DNA from: Amnibacterium setariae
GTDB taxonomy: Bacteria; Actinomycetota; Actinomycetes; Actinomycetales; Microbacteriaceae
Assembly (NCBI RefSeq): GCF_003581425.1
Contig: NZ_QXTG01000002.1
Coordinates: 992,001 to 1,056,000, forward strand
Direction of reading: 5' to 3'
DNA length: 64,000 bases
Made by a program: the position numbers and the translations under genes. The notes under the pieces were generated by a model. The model did not search any database, was not told where the DNA came from, and saw only the letters and a program-made list of their open reading frames with translations. Below, in pieces: positions 19,965-28,308 of this stretch (its first letter is position 1; every line of letters starts with the position of its first letter).

Positions 19965-21872
19965 TCAGAGGCGGCCGAGGGCGACGAGCGCCGCCGGGGT
20001 CAGCTCCCCGAGCCCGGTCGGCAGGTCGTAGCCCCGCCGCGCTGCGAGCGAGGAGTCCCGGTCGAGGGTGACGAGCAGCGTCGGCGAGTGCCGCATGGTG
20101 GAGGTGACGGCGACCGCCCGTCGGGTCGCGCTCGGCGCGACGTCGCGGAACACGGCCGGGGTCGAACGGCCGAGGGCGTAGAGCGCCGGGTTCGCGAAGC
20201 CGATGCGCCGGCCCGTGGCCTGCTGGGCGAGCGCCATCTGCGCCGCGACGATCGGGGTCGCGAGCGAGGTGCCGCCGGCCGCGGTGGTCGTGTAGCGGCC
20301 GGACGGGCCGCTCGGGCGGAACCCGACCTGGAAGCCGGTGGTCGAGGCGGCGAGGGCCGCGACGTCGGTCGAGGTCCGCATGCCGCCCGCGAGGCCGGCC
20401 GGGACGACGCCCCGCTGGTAGCCGGGCGCGGCGAAGAGGCTGCTCGCACCGCCGCCCGCGCCGGCGGCGAAGTCGCCGGGCAGCTTCGGGGACCACTTCG
20501 CGTGCGGCTTCCCGGACAGGACCGAGACGTTCTCGCCCCAGACGGTGGTGAAGACGCGCTTCCCCTTCTTGTCGACGCCGACCGCCGTGCCGCCCACGGC
20601 GGTGACGAACGGCGACGACGCCGGGAAGTCGACGGCGGGGGTGCCGAGCAGCGCGCTGTCGTCGCCGAGGTCGCCGCTCGCGAAGTAGAGGCCGACGCCC
20701 TGACCCGCGGCCTGCAGCTGCTGGTGCAGCATCACGACCATGCTCTGCTTCGTCGCCGGGTCGGCGGAGGAGTCCGCAAGGGTGTCGAGGCCCGTCGCGC
20801 CCCAGCTGTTCGAGACGATCGACGCGAGGCCGCCGTCGAGCACGCGGGACATCGCGACGTCGAAGCCGGAGCCGCAGTCGCCGGCGCCGACGAACACGAG
20901 CCGGGCCTTCGGCGCGACCGCGTGGATCGCCTCGAGGTCGAGCGCCTGCTCCGGCTGCCAGTCCGCGGCGGAGCAGCCGAACGACTCCTCCGTCGCCGCG
21001 GGACGGATCTCGGTGTAGGCGGCGGCGGGCAGGCCGTTGCGCGTCGAGTAGGTGGCGAGGTCGCGCCGCATGGACGGCGAGCCGAACGCGCCGACGACCG
21101 CGACGGTCTGGCCGGCACCGTCGAGGCGGGACCCCTTCAGCCCGTACATCGCGCGGAGCTGGGCGGCGCTGTAGCCGCAGAGCGGGGTGCTCGCGGTGCG
21201 GGCGCCGTAGGCCTTCCGCGGGAGCTTCACGACGTGCTGGCGCCAGTAGGCGGAGCAGGGCGAGACCGTCGGCCGCTTCGTCGCCTTCGCCGCGGGCCCC
21301 GCGGTGAACCGCGGGTGGGCGAACGTGACGGCGGCCACGGAGCGCGCGACCGGCTGCGGCAGCGTCGCGGCGCGGACCGGCGCGACGCGCTGCTCGCCGT
21401 CGACGTCGAACACGTGGAGGCGGGTGGCGAAGAACGCGTCGACCTGTGCGGCGGAGCCCTTGAGCAGGAGGAAGAGCCGGCTCGACGGCACGGTCTCGAC
21501 GGTGAGGCCCGCGGCGCGGACGGCGTCGGCGACCGTGTCGACGGTCGCCTGCGTCGGGGCGAAGCGCGCGGTCCACTCCTCGGGCGACAGCACCTGCCGG
21601 TACTGCGGCGAGCCCGGGGTCGAGACGGCGAGCGCGAAGGCGCGGGCGGCGGGCTCGTCGGGCAGCTGGAGGGCGAGCTCGAGCTCGACGTCGGTGGACG
21701 CGGCCACGGCGCCGCTGTCGGCGGTCGCGGACGCCCAGGCGGGGCGGGCTGCGGGCACGGCGACGCGGCGGGTGTCGGCCTGCGCGGGCGAGGCCGCGAG
21801 CAGGGAGGCGGCCGTGACGGCGGCGGCGAGGAGGACGGCGGTTCCGCGGGCGTGCGGGAACGGACGGGGCAC
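19965..21872 (-). CDS. Secreted S53 (sedolisin/kumamolisin) peptidase
   Basis: A 635-residue preproenzyme. Residues 1-32 are a Sec signal peptide ending ASPAQA. Residues about 60-195 are the pro-kumamolisin activation domain ([17 protein letters not shown]). The catalytic domain has Glu308 and Asp312 in PEQALDLEA, the oxyanion Asp401 in SGDLGDDS and Ser536 in GGTSLATP, the serine-carboxyl triad of acid-active sedolisins. The C-terminal calcium loop is recognisable ([10 protein letters not shown]) though the preceding DVAPSAT lacks the usual G-x-N. It probably degrades proteins outside the cell at low pH. GTG start. Confidence 0.9.
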   Translation of the reverse strand: MPRPFPHARGTAVLLAAAVTAASLLAASPAQADTRRVAVPAARPAWASATADSGAVAASTDVELELALQLPDEPAARAFALAVSTPGSPQYRQVLSPEEWTARFAPTQATVDTVADAVRAAGLTVETVPSSRLFLLLKGSAAQVDAFFATRLHVFDVDGEQRVAPVRAATLPQPVARSVAAVTFAHPRFTAGPAAKATKRPTVSPCSAYWRQHVVKLPRKAYGARTASTPLCGYSAAQLRAMYGLKGSRLDGAGQTVAVVGAFGSPSMRRDLATYSTRNGLPAAAYTEIRPAATEESFGCSAADWQPEQALDLEAIHAVAPKARLVFVGAGDCGSGFDVAMSRVLDGGLASIVSNSWGATGLDTLADSSADPATKQSMVVMLHQQLQAAGQGVGLYFASGDLGDDSALLGTPAVDFPASSPFVTAVGGTAVGVDKKGKRVFTTVWGENVSVLSGKPHAKWSPKLPGDFAAGAGGGASSLFAAPGYQRGVVPAGLAGGMRTSTDVAALAASTTGFQVGFRPSGPSGRYTTTAAGGTSLATPIVAAQMALAQQATGRRIGFANPALYALGRSTPAVFRDVAPSATRRAVAVTSTMRHSPTLLVTLDRDSSLAARRGYDLPTGLGELTPAALVALGRL

Positions 21873-21979
21873 GGGGAGGACCTCTGGGGCGAGGAGGCGG
21901 GCGCTGGGTGGGCGCCGGCTCCGGACGGGTCACCCGGAGCGGGGCGACTCTACGGTCGGGCGCCGACGCCGGACAGGCC

Positions 21980-22007
21980 CCCGAGCGAGGGGTCGGCTGC
22001 GCTCGGG
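21980..22007. terminator. Hairpin downstream of cysteine desulfurase gene
   Basis: CCCGAGCG (21980-21987) pairs with CGCTCGGG (22000-22007) around a 12-base loop, starting two bases after the desulfurase stop on the minus strand. Confidence 0.5.
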
Positions 22008-22008
22008 A

Positions 22009-23148
22009 TCAGCGGGCGACGGCGGGCGCGAGCGCCGGCAGCGCGGCGAGGAGGGCGTCCACGTCCGCCTCGCTCGACGAGTGGCCGAAGGTGATCCGCA
22101 GGGCGCCCAGGGCGGCCTCCTCCGGCAGGCCCATGGCGAGGAGCACGGGCGAGATCCGCGTGACGCCGGCGAGGCAGGCGGACCCCGTGCTCACGGAGAT
22201 GCCGGCGGCGTCGAGGAGGAGCAGGAGCGACTCCCCCTCCGCGCCCTCGACCGTCACGTGGAGGTTGCCCGGCAGGCGGTCCTGGCCAGGGTCGGCGCCG
22301 CGCAGGACCGCGCCGGGCAGCTCCGCGAGCAGCCCGGCGAGCGCCCGGTCGCGGAGCGCCGCGACGCGGGCCGACTCGGCGGCGAGCCCGGCGACCGCCT
22401 CCTCCGCCGCGACGGCGAAGGCGAGGGCCAGGGCCGCCGAGGGCGTGCCGGAGCGGAGGCCGCGCTCCTGGCCGCCGCCGTGCAGGATCGGCGCGAGCGG
22501 GGCCGCGCGCCCGGCGAGCAGGGCGCCGACGCCGGCAGGTCCTCCGACCTTGACGGAGGAGAGGCTCATCAGGTCGGCGCCGCTGTCGTCGAACCGCGTG
22601 GGCACGGCACCGAACGCCGCGATCGCGTCGACGTGGACGGGTACGCCCGCGGCGTGCGCCACGGCGACGAGCCCGGGGACGTCGTTGACGGAGCCGACCT
22701 CGTTGTTCGCCGCGAGCACCGTGACGACCGCTGCGTCGGGCGCCGCCGCGAGCGCGTCCGCGAGCACCGCGGGCACGAGCCGCGCGGTCGCGTCGACCGG
22801 GACCTCGACGAGCCGGGCGCCCTCGCGCCCGAGCGCCTCCGCGGTCTCGACGGTGGCGGCGTGCTCCCCGCCGGGCACGAGCACCGCTCCCCCGCCGCGG
22901 GCGCGCCAGGCGCCCGTGATCGCGAGGTTCACCGCCTCCGTGCCGCCCGAGGTGAAGAGGACCTCGACCGGCTCGCACCCCGCTGCCGTGGCGAGCCGCT
23001 CCCGCGCCTCCTCGAGCAGCGCGCGGGCCGCCTGCCCGTGCCGGTGCACGGACGACGGGTTCCCGACCGTGCCGAGGGCCTCGGCGAGCGCGAGCGCGGC
23101 CGCGGGGCGCAGCACCGTGCCCGCCGCGTGATCGAGGTAGACGGACAT
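22009..23148 (-). CDS. Cysteine desulfurase family protein with altered PLP-site residues
   Basis: A 379-residue fold-type I PLP enzyme of the NifS/IscS family: YLDHAAGT at the N-terminus, TSGGTEAVN near 66-74, GEHAATVE near 94, Asp174 in HVDAIAAFG, Lys200 in SSVKVGGPAG and the persulfide Cys325 in STGSACLAG. Compared with E. coli IscS, the His just before the PLP lysine is Val199 and the Gln that stacks near PLP O3' is Ala. Lys, Asp and Cys remain, so activity is plausible. It may feed sulfur to MnmA or Fe-S assembly; no iscU or suf genes are next to it. Confidence 0.85.
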   Translation of the reverse strand: MSVYLDHAAGTVLRPAAALALAEALGTVGNPSSVHRHGQAARALLEEARERLATAAGCEPVEVLFTSGGTEAVNLAITGAWRARGGGAVLVPGGEHAATVETAEALGREGARLVEVPVDATARLVPAVLADALAAAPDAAVVTVLAANNEVGSVNDVPGLVAVAHAAGVPVHVDAIAAFGAVPTRFDDSGADLMSLSSVKVGGPAGVGALLAGRAAPLAPILHGGGQERGLRSGTPSAALALAFAVAAEEAVAGLAAESARVAALRDRALAGLLAELPGAVLRGADPGQDRLPGNLHVTVEGAEGESLLLLLDAAGISVSTGSACLAGVTRISPVLLAMGLPEEAALGALRITFGHSSSEADVDALLAALPALAPAVAR

Positions 23149-23156
23149 CGCGTCAT

Positions 23157-23163
23157 TAGGGTA
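23157..23163. promoter_or_regulatory. Shared symmetric -10 box for divergent glgX and desulfurase
   Basis: The heptamer TAGGGTA, inside TTAGGGTAA, reads TAGGGT on the plus strand (six bases before the glgX GTG) and TACCCT on the minus strand (nine bases before the desulfurase ATG). Only 20 bases separate the two start codons, so both promoters must use this box or overlap it. Confidence 0.55.
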
Positions 23164-23168
23164 AGCGC

Positions 23169-25193
23169 GTGCAGGCCGCCGAGACCGCCGTGATCGACCG
23201 GTACCGGGACCTCGGGGTCCGCCAGGGTCCCGACGGCGGCGTGCTCCGCGTGGCGAGCGCCACGGCGACCGGCATGGAGCTGTGCCTGCTGAGCGAACGG
23301 GACCCCTCCTGGGTCGAGCGCCGCGTGCGGATGCAGCGCGGCGACGACGGGATCTGGACCGGCGGGTCCGCCCTGCTGACGCCCGGGCGGCGGTACGCGA
23401 TCCGCGCCGCCGGGCCCGCGGGCCCGCGCGACGCGTTCGACCGCTCGCGGCAGCTGCTCGACCCGTACGCGCGCGGCATCGTCCGCATCGACCAGGACTC
23501 CTGGCGCAGCGTCGTCGTCGACGACCGCTTCGACTGGGGCGACGTCCGCAAGCCGCGCACCCCGCTCGCCGAGTCCGTCGTCTACGAGGCGCACCTGAAG
23601 GGGCTCACGAAGCAGCTCCGGAGCGTGCCGCGAGCGCTGCGCGGCACCTACGCGGGCCTCGCCCACGAGTCGACGATCGCCTACCTCAAGGACCTCGGGA
23701 TCACGGCCGTCGAGCTGCTGCCCGTGCACCAGTCCGCGAGCGAGCAGCGGCTGCAGAAGCAGGGCCTCGTGAACTACTGGGGCTACAACACCGTCGGCTA
23801 CTTCGCGCCGCACGCGCAGTACGCCTCCCTCGCCGCGCAGTCCGCCGGCCCCCAGCAGGTGCTCGACGAGTTCAAGGGCATGGTGAAGCACCTCCACGCG
23901 GCCGGCATCGAGGTGTGGCTCGACGTCGTCTACAACCACACCGCCGAGGAGGGCCCGGCTGGGCCGGTGCAGAGCTTCCGCGGGCTCGACAACAGCACGT
24001 ACTACCGGCAGGACGAGGGCCGGTACATCGACACGACGGGCTGCGGCAACAGCCTCGACTGCTCGCACGAGCAGACCCGCCGCCTCGTGCACGACTCCGT
24101 CCGGTACTGGGCGGAGGAGATGCAGATCGACGGCTTCCGGTTCGACCTCGCGGTCACGCTCGGGCGCGACGAGCACGTCACCTTCACGCCGCACGCGCCG
24201 CTGCTGCAGGACCTGCTCGCCGACCCCGCCCTCGCCGACGTGAAGCTGATCGCCGAGCCGTGGGACGTGGGGCTCGGCGGCTGGCAGACCGGCGGCTTCC
24301 CGAAGGGCTGGTCGGAGTGGAACGACCGCTACCGCGACACCGTCCGCGACTTCTGGCTGACCGACACGGTCGTGACGCGCAACGGCGGCCTCGCCCGGAC
24401 CGGGATCGGCGCGCTCGCGAACGAGCTCTCCGGCTCCTCCTGGCACTTCTCCGCCGACCGCGGCCCGCTCGCGAGCGTCAACTTCGTGACGGCGCACGAC
24501 GGGTTCACGCTCGCGGACCTCACCGCGTACAACGCGAAGCACAACCTCGGCAACGGCGAGTCGAACCGCGACGGCACCGACAACAACCGCTCGTTCAACT
24601 TCGGGATCGAGGGCGCGACGCGGGTCGAGCGCGTGCTCGCGGACCGGCGGCGGGCGATGCGGAACCTGCTCGGCACGCTCCTGCTGTCCGCGGGCGTGCC
24701 GATGCTGCTCGCGGGCGACGAGCTCGGCCGCACGCAGCGGGGCAACAACAACGCCTACTGCCAGGACGCGCCGGTGAACTGGGTCGCCTGGAACCTCGCG
24801 GACTGGCAGACGGAGCTGCACGACGTGGTGCGGCGGCTGATCCGCATCCGCCGCGAGCACCCCGCCCTGAGGCCGGCGGAGCACGCCGACGCGACGAGCG
24901 CGAACCGCATGTCCTGGTTCAACGCCGACGGCCTGACGATGGACGAGGCGGCGTGGAACACGCCGGAGAACCGCACGCTGCAGTACCTCGCGCAGACGGA
25001 GGGCGACGCGACCCTGCTCGTCGTCCACGGCGACGAGACGACGATGCGCGCGGCGCTGCCCGAGGTCGAGGGCGTCGAGGACTACGAGCTGCTGTGGACG
25101 AGTGCGGACGACACCGCGTTCGGCCTGCACTCGGCGCCGGGCGAGCACATCGCGATCAGCGGCCCCACCCTCCTCCTGTACGCCGCCCGCTGA
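23169..25193 (+). CDS. glgX: Glycogen debranching enzyme (isoamylase type)
   Basis: A 674-residue GH13 enzyme. A short CBM48-like N-terminal region precedes the barrel. Conserved regions are WLDVVYNHTAEEG near 252-264, GFRFDLAVTLGRD (nucleophile Asp near 339), LIAEPWDVGL (acid/base Glu near 364) and FVTAHDGFTLADL near 442. It hydrolyses alpha-1,6 branches of phosphorylase-limited glycogen. It converges on glgP, whose product makes those limit dextrins. GTG 23169 is six bases from TAGGGT. Confidence 0.92.
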   Translation: MQAAETAVIDRYRDLGVRQGPDGGVLRVASATATGMELCLLSERDPSWVERRVRMQRGDDGIWTGGSALLTPGRRYAIRAAGPAGPRDAFDRSRQLLDPYARGIVRIDQDSWRSVVVDDRFDWGDVRKPRTPLAESVVYEAHLKGLTKQLRSVPRALRGTYAGLAHESTIAYLKDLGITAVELLPVHQSASEQRLQKQGLVNYWGYNTVGYFAPHAQYASLAAQSAGPQQVLDEFKGMVKHLHAAGIEVWLDVVYNHTAEEGPAGPVQSFRGLDNSTYYRQDEGRYIDTTGCGNSLDCSHEQTRRLVHDSVRYWAEEMQIDGFRFDLAVTLGRDEHVTFTPHAPLLQDLLADPALADVKLIAEPWDVGLGGWQTGGFPKGWSEWNDRYRDTVRDFWLTDTVVTRNGGLARTGIGALANELSGSSWHFSADRGPLASVNFVTAHDGFTLADLTAYNAKHNLGNGESNRDGTDNNRSFNFGIEGATRVERVLADRRRAMRNLLGTLLLSAGVPMLLAGDELGRTQRGNNNAYCQDAPVNWVAWNLADWQTELHDVVRRLIRIRREHPALRPAEHADATSANRMSWFNADGLTMDEAAWNTPENRTLQYLAQTEGDATLLVVHGDETTMRAALPEVEGVEDYELLWTSADDTAFGLHSAPGEHIAISGPTLLLYAAR

Positions 25194-25210
25194 GGCCGAG
25201 CCCGCACCCC

Positions 25211-25503
25211 GCGTCGAGCGATCCAGCAGGACCTCGTCGCTCCAGCAGGACCAGGAGGGCCCGCACGTCCTGCTGGACCGCGGATGTCCTGCTCGATCGC
25301 TCTCACACCCGCGCAGGAGCCCGCGGCAGAGCCCGGGGGTCCCTCCGTCCTGCCGGCGCGGCTCGGTCCTGCTGAGGCGCTCGACCCCGGGCCGCGTCGA
25401 GCGATCCAGCAGGACCTCGTCGCTCCAGCAGGGCCAGGAGGGCCCGCACGTCCTGCTGGACCGCGGATGTCCTGCTCGATCGCTCCCCCACCCGTGCAGG
25501 AGC
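25211..25503. repeat. Two tandem 110-bp nested palindromes (AGCAGGA repeat)
   Basis: Copies at 25211-25320 and 25394-25503 (period 183) match at about 106 of 110 positions. In copy 1 the outer arms GAGCGATCCAGCAGGAC (25216-25232) and 25286-25302 pair with one mismatch, and inner arms TCCAGCAGGAC (25241-25251) and GTCCTGCTGGA (25267-25277) pair perfectly. The spacer and the 25504-25593 tail carry further AGCAGGA/TCCTGCT copies. The whole 400-base gap between convergent glgX and glgP is this repeat; no gene is seen. Confidence 0.85.
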
Positions 25504-25593
25504 AGGGCGGCAGGACCCGGCTACGACGGCAGGACCCGGAGGCGCCCCGGTCCTGCTGACGCTCCTGGGTCCTGCTGTCGTGCGCCGGGCCCG

Positions 25594-28179
25594 TCAGTGG
25601 GCGACGGAGACGAGGCCCATCTCGGCCGGGTTGGCCAGGTACTCGTTCTTCGGGACGACGCGCACGTTGTAGCCGAAGGAGCCCGGCCGCGAGAGCGTGA
25701 CGGTGCCCGCGAAGGTGTGCGAGCCGTCGAGCACGATCGCGCCGGTCGTCGTCGCGACCGCGTCGTCCTCGAGGGGCGCCAGCTCCACCGTCGCGGTGTT
25801 CACCAGGTCGTCGCCCTCGCGGGAGGTGCCGTAGACGACCTCGACCGCCACGTCCTCCGGCTTCAGGGACCCGAGCTGCACCTGCGCGCGCACGTGCAGC
25901 CGGTCGCCGACCTGCGGCACGCGGGCGAGGCCGCCGGACTCCACGTGCACGACCGAGACGCCGCTCCAGGCGCCGGACACGACGCCCTTCCACGCGGCGA
26001 GCTCACGGCCGCCCGCGTAGTCGCCTGCGGTGATCGCCTCCGCGGCCTTCGCCGCCGGGGTGTAGAGCCGCGTGACGTACTCGCGGACCATGCGGTCGGC
26101 GGACAGCTCCGGCGACAGCGACGCGAGGGTGTGCCGCACGTTCGCCATCCACCGGGTCGGCACACCGTTGCTGTCGCGGCGGTAGAAGCGCGGCGCGATC
26201 TGGTTCTCGATCAGGTCGTACATCGCCTCGGCCTCGAGCTTGTCGCGCTCGGCCGCGTCGCCGGCGGCGTCGGCCGACGGGATCGCCCAGCCGTCCTCGC
26301 CGTCGTAGTACTCGTTCCACCAGCCGTCGAGGATCGACAGGTTCAGCACGCCGTTCAGCGCCGCCTTCATGCCCGACGTGCCGCACGCCTCGAGCGGACG
26401 GAGGGGGTTGTTCAGCCAGACGTCGGTGCCCGGGTAGAGCACCTGCGCCATCGCGATGTCGTAGTTCGGGAGGAAGACGATGCGCCGCCGGACCTCCGGG
26501 TCCTGCGTGAAGCGCACCAGCTTCTGGATGAGGCGCTTGCCCTCCTCGTCGGCCGGGTGCGACTTGCCCGCGATCACGATCTGGATCGGCCGCTTCTTGT
26601 GCGTGAGGAGCGCGGTGAGCCGCGCCTCGTCCTCGAGCATCAGCGTCAGCCGCTTGTAGGTCGGCACGCGGCGGGCGAAGCCGATCGTCAGCACCTCGGG
26701 GTCGAGCAGCTCGTCGAACCACGCGGGTGCGGAGGCGCCCGGGTTCTCCTCGTGCCACGCCGCGGTCACCCGGCGGCGGGCGTCCGCCACGAGGTTCGCG
26801 CGCATCCGGTTCCGGACCGCCCACAGCTCGGCGTCGCTCACGCCCGGCCCCGCCCAGTCCGCCGCGGTCGTGTCGGAGGTGCCGAGCTTCCGCTGCGACA
26901 GCTCGAGCAGCTGCGGGTCGGTCCAGGTCGGCGCGTGCACGCCGTTCGTGACGGACGTGATCGGCACGTCGGAGGAGTCGAAGCCCGGCCAGAGACCGTT
27001 GAACATCCCGCGGCTCACCTCGCCGTGCAGCTGGGAGACGCCGTTGGCGTGCTGGCCGAGCCGGAGACCCATGACGGCCATGTTGAACACGTCGTCGGAG
27101 CCGCCCGGGTAGTTCTCGGTGCCGAGCGCGAGCACCTCCCACACGTCGACGCCGGGCAGCAGCTCGCCGGAGAAGTACTGCTGCACGAGACCCTTGTCGA
27201 ACCGGTCGATGCCGGCGGGCACGGGCGTGTGCGTCGTGAAGACCGTGCCGGCGCGGACGACCTGCAGCGCCTCCGCGAAGGTGAGCCCGTCGTGGATGAG
27301 CGTCGAGATGCGCTCGAGGCCCTGGAAGCCCGCGTGGCCCTCGTTGGTGTGGAACACCTCGGCCTCGGGGCGCCCGGTCAGCTCGGTCCAGATGCGGAGG
27401 GCGCGCACGCCGCCGATGCCGAGCAGCACCTCCTGCAGCAGGCGGTGCTCGCCGCCGCCGCCGTAGAGGCGGTCGGTGACGTCGCGGAGGGCGTCCTCGT
27501 TCTCCGGGATGTCCGTGTCGAGCAGCAGCAGGGTGACCCGGCCGACCACGACCTGCCAGATGCGCGCGTGCAGCGTGCGCCCGTGCGGCAGCGCGAGCGA
27601 GACGAGCGCCGGGGCGCCGTCCGCGTGGCGCGTGAGGGTGAGCGGCAGGCCGTCCGGGTCGAGGACCGGATACGCCTCCTGCTGCCAGCCGTCCGCGGAG
27701 ATCGACTGCTTGAAGTAGCCCGACCGGTAGAAGAGGCCGATGCCGGTCAGCGGCAGCCCGAGGTCGGACGCGCTCTTCAGGTGGTCGCCGGCGAGGATGC
27801 CGAGCCCGCCCGAGTACTGCGGCAGGGCCGCGGCGATGCCGAACTCCGGCGAGAAGTAGGCGATGTGCGCGGGCGCGTCGGAGAGCGACTGGTACCACCG
27901 CGGCTCGCTGCTGTACGTCGCCAGGTCGTCGCGGAGCGCGTTCGCTCGCGCGACGAAGTCGGCGTCGCCCGCGAGCGCCTCGAGCCGCGCGGGGCTGACG
28001 GCGCCGAGCAGCGCCACCGGGTCGCCGGCGATCGACTGCCAGATCTGCGGATCGATCTCCGCGAAGAGCCGCCGCGTCGGCTCGTGCCACGACCACCGGA
28101 GGTTCGCAGCGAGCTCGTCCAGCGCCGACAGCGACGCGGGCAGCACGGTTCGGACGGTGAAGCGACGGATTGCTTTCAC
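25594..28179 (-). CDS. glgP: Alpha-glucan (glycogen) phosphorylase
   Basis: An 861-residue GT35 phosphorylase of the compact bacterial/archaeal (MalP-like) type, with an N-terminal DUF3417 domain (about residues 1-115, LRWSWHEPTRRLF). The glucan site has YSGGLGILAGDHLKSASDLG near 121-140, and the PLP lysine lies in EACGTSGMKAALNG near 595-608. It releases glucose-1-phosphate from alpha-1,4 chain ends. GTG 28179 has GAGGAG upstream and a TAGGGT -10 about 36 bases away. Divergent from glgE, convergent with glgX. Confidence 0.94.
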   Translation of the reverse strand: MKAIRRFTVRTVLPASLSALDELAANLRWSWHEPTRRLFAEIDPQIWQSIAGDPVALLGAVSPARLEALAGDADFVARANALRDDLATYSSEPRWYQSLSDAPAHIAYFSPEFGIAAALPQYSGGLGILAGDHLKSASDLGLPLTGIGLFYRSGYFKQSISADGWQQEAYPVLDPDGLPLTLTRHADGAPALVSLALPHGRTLHARIWQVVVGRVTLLLLDTDIPENEDALRDVTDRLYGGGGEHRLLQEVLLGIGGVRALRIWTELTGRPEAEVFHTNEGHAGFQGLERISTLIHDGLTFAEALQVVRAGTVFTTHTPVPAGIDRFDKGLVQQYFSGELLPGVDVWEVLALGTENYPGGSDDVFNMAVMGLRLGQHANGVSQLHGEVSRGMFNGLWPGFDSSDVPITSVTNGVHAPTWTDPQLLELSQRKLGTSDTTAADWAGPGVSDAELWAVRNRMRANLVADARRRVTAAWHEENPGASAPAWFDELLDPEVLTIGFARRVPTYKRLTLMLEDEARLTALLTHKKRPIQIVIAGKSHPADEEGKRLIQKLVRFTQDPEVRRRIVFLPNYDIAMAQVLYPGTDVWLNNPLRPLEACGTSGMKAALNGVLNLSILDGWWNEYYDGEDGWAIPSADAAGDAAERDKLEAEAMYDLIENQIAPRFYRRDSNGVPTRWMANVRHTLASLSPELSADRMVREYVTRLYTPAAKAAEAITAGDYAGGRELAAWKGVVSGAWSGVSVVHVESGGLARVPQVGDRLHVRAQVQLGSLKPEDVAVEVVYGTSREGDDLVNTATVELAPLEDDAVATTTGAIVLDGSHTFAGTVTLSRPGSFGYNVRVVPKNEYLANPAEMGLVSVAH

Positions 28180-28214
28180 GGGGCGTTGGCTCCTCGACGT
28201 CGGCTGGCTCCGTC

Positions 28215-28220
28215 ACCCTA
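28215..28220 (-). promoter_or_regulatory. -10 box for glgP
   Basis: TAGGGT on the minus strand (ACCCTA on plus), leaving a leader of about 30 bases that contains GAGGAG before the GTG at 28179. Confidence 0.45.
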
Positions 28221-28296
28221 GAGCGTCCCGGTGACGCCGATGGAAGCGCTTGCATCCGCGTCGTGCGGCGCCCATGCGGCTTTCAATCGGTTCTCC

Positions 28297-28302
28297 TATG
28301 GT
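28297..28302 (+). promoter_or_regulatory. -10 box for glgE
   Basis: TATGGT, six bases, then GTG 28309. This fixes the glgE start downstream of other in-frame ATGs and implies a leaderless glgE-glgB message. Confidence 0.5.
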
Positions 28303-28308
28303 GTGCGC

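Noticed and set aside
25211-25503. AGCAGGA array considered as a CRISPR or origin
   Set aside because: No short regular repeat-spacer pattern and no dnaA or AT-rich segment; it is GC rich between two convergent genes.
25102-28221. Plus-strand open frame of about 1040 codons over glgP
   Set aside because: It reads through the palindromic array and the antisense of glgP; no domain is visible.
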